This document shows positions 9,150-17,438 of a stretch of 64,000 nt of DNA, piece after piece; within the stretch, counting starts at the first letter, position 1, and each line of letters opens with the position of its first letter. The notes below the pieces were generated by a model, which did not search any database, had not been told where the DNA came from, and saw nothing but the letters and a program-made list of their open reading frames with translations. Made by a program: the position numbers and the translations under genes. The DNA is from Gordonia alkanivorans NBRC 16433 (GTDB taxonomy: Bacteria; Actinomycetota; Actinomycetes; Mycobacteriales; Mycobacteriaceae), in contig NZ_BACI01000100.1 in NCBI RefSeq assembly GCF_000225505.1, positions 1 through 64,000 on the forward strand, in the 5' to 3' direction.

Positions 9150-10283
9150 GTGGATCAGTACACCGTGCGCGACTCGGTGGGGAGTGAATCCGTCGGGGGA
9201 TCGGGTCCGGTCGCCGGGGACGTCCAGGCGGTCGTCCTCGTCGGCGGCAAGGGCACTCGGCTCCGTCCGCTCACCCTCTCGGCGCCCAAGCCGATGCTGC
9301 CCACCGCGGGCCTGCCCTTCCTCACCCACCTGCTGTCGCGAATCCACGCCGCCGGCATCCGCGACGTCGTCCTCAGCACCTCCTTCAAAGCCGAGACGTT
9401 CAGCGAGTACTACGGCGACGGCTCCAAGCTCGGCCTGAGCCTACGCTACGTCACCGAGGACGAGCCGCTCGGCACGGGCGGCGGCATCCGCAACGTGCTC
9501 GACGAGCTGACCGCCGACACCATCGTCGTCTTCAACGGCGACGTACTCGGCGGCACCGACGTCCGCGACGTCATCGACAGCCACCGCAAGGCCGACGCCG
9601 ACGTGACCATCCACCTCGTGCGGGTCAGCGATCCGCGCGCGTTCGGCTGCGTGCCGACCGACGCCGACGGTCGGGTCACAGCCTTCCTGGAGAAGACGCA
9701 GGACCCGCCGACCGACCAGATCAACGCCGGCACCTACGTCTTCAAGCGCGAGATCATCGAATCGATCCCGTACGGCGTGCCCGTCTCGGTGGAGCGCGAG
9801 GTGTTCCCGCGTCTGCTCACCGAGGGCAAGCACGTCCACGCCCACGTCGACCACGCCTATTGGCGCGACATGGGCACCCCCGAGGACTTCGTCCGCGGCT
9901 CGGCCGACCTGGTCCGCGGCATCGCCCCGTCACCGGCACTCGGCGACCGGCGCGGTGAGTCGCTGGTCCACGAGGGTGCGGGCGTCGGCCCGGGTGCCCT
10001 GCTCATCGGCGGCACCGTCGTCGGCCGCGGTGCCGAGGTCGGCCCCCGCGCACGCCTCGACGGCGCGGTGGTCTTCGACGGCGCGGTCATCGAGGCCGGC
10101 GCGGTCGTCGAACGTTCGATCATCGGTTTCGGCGCACGCATCGGCCCGCGGGCACTGATCCGCGACACCGTCGTCGGCGACGGCGCGGACATCGGTGCGC
10201 GCTGCGAACTCCTGCGCGGCGCCCGCGTGTGGCCCGGAATCGAGATCCCCGACAACGGAATCCGCTTCTCGACGGACGTCTGA
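9150..10283 (+). CDS. manB: Sugar-1-phosphate nucleotidylyltransferase, mannose-1-phosphate guanylyltransferase type
   Basis: The enzyme charges a sugar 1-phosphate with a nucleotide; in mycobacteria the orthologue (ManB/ManC, Rv3264c) makes GDP-mannose for mannolipids and glycans. The signature loop VLVGGKGTRLRPLT comes at residues about 29-42, followed by PKPMLP, YVTEDEPLGTGGG and FNGDVLGG, and the C-terminal third has left-handed beta-helix hexapeptide repeats (IGGTVVGRGAEVGPRA and similar). I chose the GTG at 9150 because GAAGGG precedes it by 9 bases; a GTG at 9114 is also usable and would add 12 residues. GDP-mannose is assigned by synteny, as the motifs alone also fit RmlA-like enzymes. 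It ends 27 bases from the convergent O-methyltransferase. Confidence 0.88.
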   Translation: MDQYTVRDSVGSESVGGSGPVAGDVQAVVLVGGKGTRLRPLTLSAPKPMLPTAGLPFLTHLLSRIHAAGIRDVVLSTSFKAETFSEYYGDGSKLGLSLRYVTEDEPLGTGGGIRNVLDELTADTIVVFNGDVLGGTDVRDVIDSHRKADADVTIHLVRVSDPRAFGCVPTDADGRVTAFLEKTQDPPTDQINAGTYVFKREIIESIPYGVPVSVEREVFPRLLTEGKHVHAHVDHAYWRDMGTPEDFVRGSADLVRGIAPSPALGDRRGESLVHEGAGVGPGALLIGGTVVGRGAEVGPRARLDGAVVFDGAVIEAGAVVERSIIGFGARIGPRALIRDTVVGDGADIGARCELLRGARVWPGIEIPDNGIRFSTDV

Positions 10284-10292
10284 GGCCCCAGA

Positions 10293-10311
10293 ACCCGGTT
10301 CGTGTCCGGGT
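10293..10311. terminator. Small inverted repeat between convergent genes, possible weak terminator
   Basis: ACCCGG at 10293-10298 pairs with CCGGGT at 10306-10311 around a 7-base loop. It sits between the stops of manB and the O-methyltransferase gene. There is no T-run, so its strength is doubtful. Confidence 0.3.
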
Positions 10312-10958
10312 CAGCGCGTCTTGACGGCGGCCAGCACGCCGGGCCCGAGTGGGATCACGACCGGCAGCAGGCGCTCGTCGTCGGCGATCAGCAGGGCCGC
10401 CTCGCGGGCAGCGGCGGTGGGCGGGTCGGTGCGGGACGGGTCGCCCACCGTGCCGTCGGCGGTCGCGTTGTGCACCACGACGACGCCGCCGTCGCGCAGC
10501 ATGCGGACCGCCTCGGTCACGAAACGCGGGAGATCCAGCAGCGGGCCGTCGATGAAGACCAGGTCGTACGACGAGTCGGAGAGGCGCGGCAGCACGTCGG
10601 TGGGCGTGCCGTTGATGAGTCGTGTCCGGCCGGGCGAGATGTCGGCCCCGGCGAACGACGCCCGCGCGGCGCGGTGGTGTTCGGGCTCGGGGTCGATGGT
10701 GGTCAGGACGCCGTCGGCGGCCATGCCGTTGAGAAGCCACAGGCCGCTGACGCCGGTGCCGGTCCCGATCTCGGCGACCGCCTTGGCATCCGCGGTACGG
10801 GCCAGAAGCGCGAGCAGCGCACCGACCGCAGGGCTCACGGGCGTGGCGCCCAGTTCCTCGGCGCGGGCACGGGCGGCGATGACGGCATCGTCCTCGACGA
10901 TCGCCGACTCGGCGTAGGCGATCAGATCGGGGCCGGCGGACGGGGTTGACTCGGTCAC
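10311..10958 (-). CDS. O-methyltransferase, class I SAM-dependent
   Basis: A 215-residue methyltransferase of the catechol/caffeoyl-CoA O-methyltransferase type (Methyltransf_3). The SAM-binding loop EIGTGTGVSG is at about residues 64-73, TTIDPEPEHH marks the end of strand 2, and YDLVFIDG is the motif III acidic strand that binds the metal and substrate oxygen. The methyl acceptor is not known. In M. tuberculosis the equivalent gene (Rv1220c) is also divergent from sigE, and the same divergent layout is kept here. Start is the GTG at 10958; the region up to sigE carries a candidate stress promoter. Confidence 0.87.
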   Translation of the reverse strand: MTESTPSAGPDLIAYAESAIVEDDAVIAARARAEELGATPVSPAVGALLALLARTADAKAVAEIGTGTGVSGLWLLNGMAADGVLTTIDPEPEHHRAARASFAGADISPGRTRLINGTPTDVLPRLSDSSYDLVFIDGPLLDLPRFVTEAVRMLRDGGVVVVHNATADGTVGDPSRTDPPTAAAREAALLIADDERLLPVVIPLGPGVLAAVKTR

Positions 10959-11146
10959 GCGTCGAGGTTAACCGCCGGTCGGGCCAACCCGGACATGGCA
11001 CGCCGACCTGCGCGAATCCGGGTCGCTTCACATCCTCAGGGAACACTCAGCCGACTCATACGGCGACCACACTCCGGTAGGAGAGGGTAAGGGCGTCCGG
11101 TTGACGGTATCTCCGTTCCAGGTCGGTGTGAACGTCGGCCGAATGG

Positions 11147-11173
11147 GGAATACCCGATCGGTGCGACGTTGTT
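11147..11173 (+). promoter_or_regulatory. Candidate ECF-type promoter upstream of sigE
   Basis: GGAAT at 11147-11151 is followed 19 bases later by GTT at 11171-11173, about 65 bases before the sigE start. GGAAT-N18/19-GTT is the known consensus for SigH/SigR-type sigma factors, and mycobacterial sigE is known to have a SigH-dependent promoter. The match is by eye. Confidence 0.5.
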
Positions 11174-11235
11174 CCACACGGTGAGTGCTCTGGGTCACCG
11201 GGCTGTGTTCACGAGAGAGGAACCGACCACCCACC

Positions 11236-11856
11236 ATGACCGATTCCCGCGATTCCATCGACGACGTGCCTGCCGTTCCGGCGGGCACCGCCGGTTTCGA
11301 CGCCACCGGCGACGAACTGCTGATGCCGTCATGGGACGAACTGGTACGCGAGCACGCCGACCGCGTCTACCGCCTGGCCTACCGGCTGTCGGGAAACCAG
11401 CACGACGCCGAGGACCTTACCCAGGAGACCTTCATCCGGGTGTTCCGATCGCTGTCGAACTACCGCCCCGGGACCTTCGAGGGCTGGCTGCACCGCATCA
11501 CCACCAACCTGTTCCTCGACATGGTCCGCCGCCGCAGCAAGATCCGCATGGAGGCGCTGCCCGAGGAGTACGACCGCGTGCCGGCCGACACCCCCGACCC
11601 GCAGCAGATCTTCGACGCCACCAACCTCGATCCCGATCTGCAGCTCGCCCTCGACTCGCTCGCGCCCGACTTCCGCGCCGCGGTCGTCCTCTGTGACATC
11701 GAGGGGCTGTCCTACGAAGAGATCGCCGCGACGCTGGGCGTCAAGCTCGGCACCGTCCGCAGCCGCATCCACCGTGGCCGGCAGAGCATCCGCGACGCCC
11801 TCGCCGCCCAGGGGCACACCAGCAGCCGTTCCGTCGCCATCGGGGCGCACAGCTGA
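11236..11856 (+). CDS. sigE: ECF RNA polymerase sigma factor SigE
   Basis: SigE directs RNA polymerase to envelope-stress genes. Of 206 residues, about 36-103 form sigma region 2 ([38 protein letters not shown]) and about 137-188 form region 4 with the helix-turn-helix ([26 protein letters not shown]). The product is released when RseA, encoded just downstream, lets go under stress. The ATG at 11236 has a purine-rich GAGAGAGGA about 15 bases upstream, somewhat far, so a longer form cannot be excluded; mycobacterial SigE is about 257 residues and uses several starts. The gene order sigE-rseA-htrA-tatB is that of mycobacteria, which supports SigE over other ECF factors. Confidence 0.93.
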   Translation: MTDSRDSIDDVPAVPAGTAGFDATGDELLMPSWDELVREHADRVYRLAYRLSGNQHDAEDLTQETFIRVFRSLSNYRPGTFEGWLHRITTNLFLDMVRRRSKIRMEALPEEYDRVPADTPDPQQIFDATNLDPDLQLALDSLAPDFRAAVVLCDIEGLSYEEIAATLGVKLGTVRSRIHRGRQSIRDALAAQGHTSSRSVAIGAHS

Positions 11857-11920
11857 GATGCCGCTCCGCGTCGGTCGATAGTCGGACGCCTCACCTCGGA
11901 CAACTCGTCCGCGGAGCCGG

Positions 11921-11946
11921 GGAACCACGAGTCGACGTGCGTCGTT
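11921..11946 (+). promoter_or_regulatory. Candidate ECF (SigE-like) promoter upstream of rseA
   Basis: GGAACC at 11921-11926 and CGTT at 11943-11946 are separated by 16 bases, close to the ECF consensus GGAAC-N16-CGTT. It lies in the 242-base gap between sigE and rseA, so rseA-htrA could be induced by SigE itself. Identified by eye only. Confidence 0.5.
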
Positions 11947-12098
11947 GTCTGACTCGGATAAGCTGAGACGTTGCGTGCGGGCACGGTCACGCCACATGTG
12001 GCGGCACGGTCCGCCGACGGTGAGTACCGTGGCGAACAGACTCGGCAAAGGCTGAAAGCGGATTGCGGCGGACACGTCGTGGAGAGGGGTGACCGACG

Positions 12099-12620
12099 AT
12101 GATGGACGGCGATCGCGGGCGTCCGACCCGGGGCGGCGGTGTCGAGCCCCCGACTCCCAATCTTCGTCGCCGGCGATCCTCGTGGAGCGCCGACTCCTGG
12201 ACTCCGGCCCCCTCGTCGTTCCTGCCCAATCGCGGCTATCGCGCGCCCGGTACCGCCGGCGGACGCCGATTCGCACCCACCGAACATCTCGCCCCCGAGG
12301 CGGTTGCCGCCTTCGTCGACGGCGAACTCGGCATGTCGGCGCACGCGCGTGCCTCCCATCACCTCGCGCTCTGCCCGGAATGCGTGGCGGCCGTCGACGC
12401 CCAGTCCCTGGCCCGCACCCGACTCCGCGAGTCCGGCCAGGTGTCGGTGCCCGCGTCGCTCCTCGGCGCGCTCTCCCAGATCCCGACCCGCGAGATCGAT
12501 CTCGGCTCGGACACCCCGACCGACGGCATCCCCGGCGCCCGCGACACGATGCGCCCGCCCGCGAACCCGCTCATGCGCGACACGGGCCGCGGCCGCAACT
12601 TCCGCCGTCGGGGTCGGTGA
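12099..12620 (+). CDS. rseA: Zinc-binding anti-sigma factor RseA
   Basis: RseA holds SigE inactive in the cytoplasm until redox or phosphorylation signals break the complex. The 173-residue protein has the zinc-associated anti-sigma (ZAS) motif His88-x3-Cys92-x2-Cys95 in HHLALCPEC, preceded by the helix EHLAPEAVAAFVDGEL that is typical of actinobacterial RseA. No membrane helix is visible, as expected for the soluble mycobacterial type. The ATG at 12099 follows GGAGAGGGG by about 9 bases, which fixes the start. The ends of the protein are rich in R, P and G and likely disordered. It overlaps htrA by GTGA, so inhibitor and protease are made together. Confidence 0.92.
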   Translation: MMDGDRGRPTRGGGVEPPTPNLRRRRSSWSADSWTPAPSSFLPNRGYRAPGTAGGRRFAPTEHLAPEAVAAFVDGELGMSAHARASHHLALCPECVAAVDAQSLARTRLRESGQVSVPASLLGALSQIPTREIDLGSDTPTDGIPGARDTMRPPANPLMRDTGRGRNFRRRGR

Positions 12621-14155
12621 ACGTGGCCGACGGAACCGGACCGCAGGGCGAGGACACCTCGACTCCCGGTGGTGACGCGCAGTTCGCGCGCCGCGAAGAA
12701 CCCCCGAACACGCAACGCCTGACGCCCGGACGCCCGAGGCACTCTCCGGTGTCGCCGTCGACAGCGCAGGTCTTCGGCCGCCCCTCGGGGGTGCGCGGCT
12801 CATTCGCGACAACGCCGAGCAGTCACTCCGCGCCGCAACCGCACGTCGCCGATCCGGACCCGGTGCTCGCCGAGGCCTTCGGCCGGCCGCCGGGTTCCGA
12901 CGAGACACTGCAGCGCGACCCGCTCGCCTCCTACGGCCAGGCCGAGGACGAGCCGCGGGGCAACGACCCCTGGCGTGATCCGGAGAGCCCGGCGCGGCTC
13001 GTCGACCCGGCACTGCCGACCGCGTCGTCGGCGCCGGCCACCGACCCCGGACCCAAGCTCGGTGTTCGGGATGTGTTGCTGGGCAACCGAATCAGTTGGA
13101 GCGCGCTCGCGACGCTCGCGATCATCGCCCTGCTCATCGCTCTCGTCGGCGGTCTGATGGGACGCTGGACCGCCGAGGTCGCGGCCCCGCTGACCACCGA
13201 TTCGGTGGAGCTGTCGACCGACGACTCCGGCGACGGATCGGCACCGCGTTCGTCGGTCGCCGAGGTGGCGCGGGCCGTCGAGAAGTCCGTCGTCGCCATC
13301 GACGTGCGCGCGTCCGGGGCCTACTCGACCGGCTCGGGCTTCGTCATCGACAAGGCGGGGTACATCCTCACCAACAACCACGTGATCTCGATGGCCGCGA
13401 ACGACAAGAGCGCGAAGCTCGAGGTCATCTTCTTCGACCGGCAGCGCGTCGCCGCACGTATCGTCGGCCGTGATCCCAAGACCGACCTCGCGGTGCTCAA
13501 GGTCGAGAACGTGAAGAATCCCACCGTCTCGGTCCTCGGTAGTTCCGCCGATCTGCAGATCGGCGAGGAGGTCGTCGCCTTCGGATCGCCACTCGGCCTG
13601 AACCGGACCGTGACGAGCGGCATCGTCAGCGCCACCAACCGTGCGGTGGCCCTCACGCCCGACGCCGAGTCCGACACCGATGCGGTCATCGACGCGATCC
13701 AGACCGACGCCTCCATCAACCCCGGCAACTCCGGCGGCCCGCTGGTCAACGCCGACGCCAAGGTGGTCGGTATCAACACCGCTGGTCGGCTCGGTGCCGG
13801 CGGCGGGTCCATCGGCCTCGGCTTCGCCATCCCGATCGACGAGGCCAAGCCCATCGTCGAGGCCCTCATCCGCGACGGCAAGGTCAACCACGCCCAGATC
13901 GGCATCAACGTGAGCTCGGTCCGCAACGAGCGGGTCCTGGGCGCGCAGGTGCGCAACGTGGTGTCCGGCGGACCCGCCGAACGTGCGGGGGTCCGCGAGA
14001 ACGACGTCGTCACCTCGTTCAACGGACGGCCCATCGAGAGCGCCGACGAGTTGAATGTCGCGGTCCGGACCGCGAAGATCGGTGAGGAAGTCCCGTTCCA
14101 GTACTGGCGGGACGGGCGCACGTTCAACGGCACGATCACGCCGCAGAGCGACTGA
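12617..14155 (+). CDS. htrA: Membrane-anchored HtrA-type serine protease
   Basis: HtrA degrades or trims damaged proteins outside the membrane during envelope stress. The 512-residue protein has about 155 disordered cytoplasmic residues, one membrane helix (about 160-182), a trypsin-like domain and a C-terminal PDZ domain (about 415-510). The triad is visible: His255 in TNNHVIS, Asp290 in PKTDLAVLKV and Ser372 in NPGNSGGPL. The GTG at 12617 overlaps the rseA stop by 4 bases; another GTG lies 6 bases on. It belongs to the sigE regulon block and corresponds to Rv1223 by position. Length and layout agree with mycobacterial HtrA (about 528 residues). Confidence 0.94.
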   Translation: MNVADGTGPQGEDTSTPGGDAQFARREEPPNTQRLTPGRPRHSPVSPSTAQVFGRPSGVRGSFATTPSSHSAPQPHVADPDPVLAEAFGRPPGSDETLQRDPLASYGQAEDEPRGNDPWRDPESPARLVDPALPTASSAPATDPGPKLGVRDVLLGNRISWSALATLAIIALLIALVGGLMGRWTAEVAAPLTTDSVELSTDDSGDGSAPRSSVAEVARAVEKSVVAIDVRASGAYSTGSGFVIDKAGYILTNNHVISMAANDKSAKLEVIFFDRQRVAARIVGRDPKTDLAVLKVENVKNPTVSVLGSSADLQIGEEVVAFGSPLGLNRTVTSGIVSATNRAVALTPDAESDTDAVIDAIQTDASINPGNSGGPLVNADAKVVGINTAGRLGAGGGSIGLGFAIPIDEAKPIVEALIRDGKVNHAQIGINVSSVRNERVLGAQVRNVVSGGPAERAGVRENDVVTSFNGRPIESADELNVAVRTAKIGEEVPFQYWRDGRTFNGTITPQSD

Positions 14156-14171
14156 CACCGGGACGAGGTAG

Positions 14172-14639
14172 ATGTTCAGCAGTATCGGATGGGGCGAGAT
14201 CGCGATCCTGATCGTGGCAGCCCTCGTCATCCTCGGACCCGAACGGCTCCCCGGCGCGGTGTCCTGGTCGATGCAGTCGCTGCGCAAGGTCCGCGACTAC
14301 GCGACCGGTGCCACCAACCAGCTCAAGGACGAACTGGGGCCGGAGTTCGAAGACCTGCGCAAACCCCTCGCCGACCTCAACGAGTTGCGGGGGATGACGC
14401 CGCGCTCGATCGTCACCAAGCATCTGCTCGACGGCGACGACTCGCTGTTCCGGCTGGGTGAGGACGCCACGACCGTCGATCGCAGCACCACCCCGGTGCC
14501 GCCGATCAAGCCGGTATCGGCGCCGATGTCGCTCGACAAGAACACCGACACACCTCCGGCCGAGCCGCCCTCGGGCAGCGCGCCGGTCCAGCGCCGGTCG
14601 GGTGGCCGTCCCGCCGTCTCCGACTGGGACGCGACCTGA
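14172..14639 (+). CDS. tatB: Sec-independent protein translocase subunit TatB
   Basis: TatB recognises twin-arginine signal peptides and passes folded proteins to the TatA pore with TatC. The 155-residue protein shows the family layout: a short N-terminal helix in the membrane (about 5-22, with [19 protein letters not shown]), the glycine-proline hinge, an amphipathic helix (residues about 27-60) and a long polar tail rich in P, S and T. It follows htrA after 16 bases in the same order as in mycobacteria (Rv1224). The ATG at 14172 follows GACGAGG by 4-5 bases. tatA and tatC are not in the window. Confidence 0.95.
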   Translation: MFSSIGWGEIAILIVAALVILGPERLPGAVSWSMQSLRKVRDYATGATNQLKDELGPEFEDLRKPLADLNELRGMTPRSIVTKHLLDGDDSLFRLGEDATTVDRSTTPVPPIKPVSAPMSLDKNTDTPPAEPPSGSAPVQRRSGGRPAVSDWDAT

Positions 14640-14648
14640 CCTGAACTC

Positions 14649-15794
14649 TCAGGAGTGGCGGACGGTATCGAGCCCGAGGCTCATCCCGGCCAGTCCGCGC
14701 TTGCGCACGGCGAGCTTCGCGGCGATCGCGCGCAGCGCCGATCCGGCGGGGGAGTCGGGGGCCGACAGCACCACCGGGACCCCGGCGTCGCCGCCCTCGC
14801 GTAGAGCGGTCTCCAGCGGCACCTGTCCCAACAGCTCCACCGGAGCGCCGACCGCACGGGTGAGACGCTCGGCCACCTTCTCGCCACCACCCGAACCGAA
14901 CGGTTCCATGCGGGTGCCGTCGGGCAGCTCGAGCCAGGACATGTTCTCCACGACGCCCAGGATCTTCTGGCGGGTCTGCAGTGCGATCGCACCGGCGCGC
15001 TCGGCGACCTCGGCGGCGGCCTGCTGCGGGGTGGTGACGACGAGGATCTCCGCACCGGGGATCAGCTGTGCGATGGAGATCGCGACGTCGCCGGTGCCCG
15101 GCGGCAGGTCGAGCAGGAGGACGTCGAGATCGCCCCAGTAGACGTCGGCGAGGAACTGTTGCAGTGCGCGGTGGAGCATCGGCCCGCGCCAGGTGACCGG
15201 GGTGTTGCCGTCGGTGAACTGGCCGATGGAGATGAACCGCACGCCGTGGTTCATCGGCGGCATGATCATCCGCTCCACCTGGGTGGGCTTGGCGTCGCTG
15301 CCGAGCATCCGTGGGACGGAATGGCCGTAGATGTCGGCGTCGAGGACACCGACGGTGAGTCCGCGCTCGGCCAGCGCGGTCGCGAGATTGACCGTGACAC
15401 TGGACTTTCCGACACCGCCCTTACCGGAGGCGACGGCATACACGCGGGTCAGGGACCCGGGCTGGGCGAAGGGGATGACCGGTTCGGCCTTGTCCCCGCG
15501 CAGCTTCTTGCGCAACTCGGTGCGCTGCTCGTCGTCCATGACGTCGAGTTCGACGCGGACCGCGCCGACACCGGCGACATCGGCGACGGCTTTCTCCACG
15601 CGCTGGGTGATCTCGGTGCGCAGAGGGCATCCCGACGTCGTCAGGTAGATCCCGACGTCGACGCTCGCATCGTCGTTGATCGTGACCGACTTGACCATCC
15701 CGATGTCGGTGATGGGCTTGCCGATCTCCGGATCCTTGACCTTGCCCAGAGCGGCGCGAACTGCCGATTCCGTGGGCGCAACTCCTGTAGTCAT
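14649..15794 (-). CDS. mrp: Mrp/NBP35-family iron-sulfur cluster carrier ATPase
   Basis: Mrp proteins are P-loop ATPases that bind and hand over iron-sulfur clusters. The 381-residue protein has an N-terminal MIP18/DUF59 domain (about 8-85, with a conserved cysteine at 56 in TSGCP) and a MinD-type ATPase with the deviant Walker A GKGGVGKS at 124-131, then DADIYGHS, DLPPGTGD and GVVENMSW. The CxxC pair seen after ENMS in enterobacterial Mrp is absent here (ENMSWLELPDG); from memory this holds for mycobacterial Mrp too, so cluster binding must differ. The ATG at 15794 has GGAGCAG directly upstream. Convergent with tatB. Confidence 0.92.
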   Translation of the reverse strand: MTTGVAPTESAVRAALGKVKDPEIGKPITDIGMVKSVTINDDASVDVGIYLTTSGCPLRTEITQRVEKAVADVAGVGAVRVELDVMDDEQRTELRKKLRGDKAEPVIPFAQPGSLTRVYAVASGKGGVGKSSVTVNLATALAERGLTVGVLDADIYGHSVPRMLGSDAKPTQVERMIMPPMNHGVRFISIGQFTDGNTPVTWRGPMLHRALQQFLADVYWGDLDVLLLDLPPGTGDVAISIAQLIPGAEILVVTTPQQAAAEVAERAGAIALQTRQKILGVVENMSWLELPDGTRMEPFGSGGGEKVAERLTRAVGAPVELLGQVPLETALREGGDAGVPVVLSAPDSPAGSALRAIAAKLAVRKRGLAGMSLGLDTVRHS

Positions 15795-15822
15795 CTGCTC
15801 CAGCGTACCGGCGTCACCGGCA

Positions 15823-15846
15823 GACCCCGGTGGTGGTCCCGGGGTC
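15823..15846 (-). terminator. GC-rich hairpin downstream of the transglycosylase gene
   Basis: GACCCCGG at 15823-15830 pairs perfectly with CCGGGGTC at 15839-15846 around an 8-base loop. It begins 18 bases after the transglycosylase stop and precedes mrp on the same strand. No T-run follows, which is common in high-GC actinobacteria. Confidence 0.45.
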
Positions 15847-15863
15847 GGCCGCGAGGTGACGGA

Positions 15864-16988
15864 TCAGCGGACGGGCACCGGTGTCGTCGCGGGACCAGGC
15901 ACCCCGGCGCGCGACTGCGGCTGCGGCGTCTTCTTGGTGATCGGTGCCTGCTTCTTGGTCGGCGGCGGTGCCTGCCCGGGCAGGGTGATCGTCGGCAGAC
16001 AGACGATGAAGCAGTTCTGCGGTGGCGGGGCCGGCTTGCGCACCGAGGGCGACGACGAGGACGGTCCCGACGGCGGCGTGGACGAGGACGAGGAGGAACT
16101 CGACTTGCTCTTGCTCTTGGAGCTCGACGCCTTGCGCTTGGCCTCCGGGATCGGGTTGGTCGGCATCACGCCGGTGGCGTAGGCGCCCGCCCAGCCGAGC
16201 ACGTTCGCCACATACTCCATCGACCGGTTGTACCGCAGGACCGCGGCGACGCGGGTGCCCTCACCCATGATGTCGCTGACCCCGGCGCACAGGTAGCGCC
16301 CCGCCGAGTAGGTGGCGTCGAAGACGTTGTTGGGGTCGGCCTTGCCGTCGCCGTTGGCGTCGGAGCCCCACGACGCCCAGGTGCTGGGGATGAACTGCAT
16401 CGGCCCCATGGCGCGGTCATGTGCGGAGTCGCCGTCGATGCGGCCACCGTCGGTGTCCTTGATGACGGCGTTGCCGGCCAGCGAACCGTCGAGGACGGGA
16501 CCGGCGATCGTGTTGACCGTGGTGCCGTACTGGTCGACCGAGCCGTTGCTCGCGTGGTTCGACTCGATCCGGCCGATACCGGCGAGGAGGAACCAGGGCA
16601 GTTTGCACTGCGGACTCTCGGCGCCGACCCGGTTGGCCGCGAGTTTGTAGGCCTGCAGGACCACGCCGGGGATGCCGAGAGGACCGGAGGGAAGATCGTT
16701 CGCGAGCCGGAACTGAGGTGCGGGCAGTGCGGCGGCCGGCTTCTCCGGCGGAGGTGCGAAACCGAGAAGGGTGACCGGTGAACCCGGCACGACGTCGGCG
16801 ACGACGACCGGTGCCTCGGATCGTTCCGGGGTTGCGGCGGCGAGCACGCCGTGTGCGCTCGACGACGCCGTACCCAAGACCATGGTGCCGACGAGGGCGC
16901 CACCGACGACGATGGTCGCGGCCCGGCGGGGGAAGTGCAGGGGACGCTGCGGCCCACGACGGCGCCGCACCAGGTTGAGCGGGCTCAC
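15864..16988 (-). CDS. Secreted lytic transglycosylase with Ser/Lys-rich tail
   Basis: The protein would cleave peptidoglycan glycan strands outside the membrane. Residues 1-45 look like a secretion signal or anchor (basic MSPLNLVRRRRG, then a hydrophobic stretch to about 40). An SLT-type domain spans about 105-270: the catalytic glutamate is E142 in GIGRIESNH, followed by the family motifs DRAMGPMQFIPSTW and RYLCAG. After about 285 comes a low-complexity Ser/Lys run, then proline-rich sequence with two cysteines in CFIVC. Mycobacterial Rv1230c, a transglycosylase in the same place, is the likely orthologue. It is preceded by a 450-base intergenic region with a strong palindrome, so it probably has its own promoter. 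Confidence 0.88.
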   Translation of the reverse strand: MSPLNLVRRRRGPQRPLHFPRRAATIVVGGALVGTMVLGTASSSAHGVLAAATPERSEAPVVVADVVPGSPVTLLGFAPPPEKPAAALPAPQFRLANDLPSGPLGIPGVVLQAYKLAANRVGAESPQCKLPWFLLAGIGRIESNHASNGSVDQYGTTVNTIAGPVLDGSLAGNAVIKDTDGGRIDGDSAHDRAMGPMQFIPSTWASWGSDANGDGKADPNNVFDATYSAGRYLCAGVSDIMGEGTRVAAVLRYNRSMEYVANVLGWAGAYATGVMPTNPIPEAKRKASSSKSKSKSSSSSSSSTPPSGPSSSSPSVRKPAPPPQNCFIVCLPTITLPGQAPPPTKKQAPITKKTPQPQSRAGVPGPATTPVPVR

Positions 16989-17438
16989 CGACGGCCACCG
17001 TCGTGTGCTGTGCGCCCGTTTACGGGGCGGCCCGCCGCCGTCATTCGGCGGTCCACCGCCGGTCCCCGCGGATGACTCGCCATCCGATTCTTCGTTCCCG
17101 ACTGCACGATCACATGTACTCCGTTGTCAAAACACCACACGTCTGCCCCCGAGGACGCAGTGATTGCCCGCTCCGAGCCGCACGGCCTGGAGCCGAGAGC
17201 GAATACACCCGACCGGGTCGGTGTCGTGTGACCGACATCCGGTTCCGGCCGAACTGTGACCCACCATACATATTGGGTCTGATGACCCAATGGCGAACTC
17301 CGCATTTGCTCGACATCACTCACTTCGTCGCTGAGATGCGGAAAGTTACAGCGGCAAACTCATGTGAGAGAAGTTACTGGAGTGACATAACGGTGCGATG
17401 TCGAGCGGTCTTTGGACGGGACCGGGTAGACGGTTCGC
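16989..17438. other. 450-base intergenic region with regulatory signals
   Basis: No gene is convincing here; open frames across it have no family-like sequence and run into the DUF1003 gene. It is less GC-rich than its surroundings. It holds a perfect 8-base inverted repeat (17272-17291) and two GTTAC words at 17343-17347 and 17372-17376 (GTAAC on the minus strand, which resembles half of the actinobacterial MtrA site). The likely role is promoter and leader for the transglycosylase on the minus strand. The conserved boxes of a c-di-AMP (ydaO) riboswitch were looked for and not found. Confidence 0.5.
17272..17291. promoter_or_regulatory. Perfect 20-base inverted repeat, candidate operator
   Basis: ATTGGGTC at 17272-17279 and GACCCAAT at 17284-17291 are exact reverse complements around TGAT. 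A further TGACCCA half-site lies at about 17257-17263. It is about 285 bases upstream of the transglycosylase start. The regulator is unknown. Confidence 0.5.

Noticed and set aside
14640-14653. CCTGA-ACTC-TCAGG hairpin between tatB and mrp as a terminator
   Set aside because: Five base pairs are too few, there is no T-run, and it overlaps the mrp stop codon.
16989-17438. Possible c-di-AMP (ydaO) riboswitch upstream of a wall hydrolase
   Set aside because: The conserved GGGGACCC- and GACAGCTAACC-like boxes are not visible on the minus strand.
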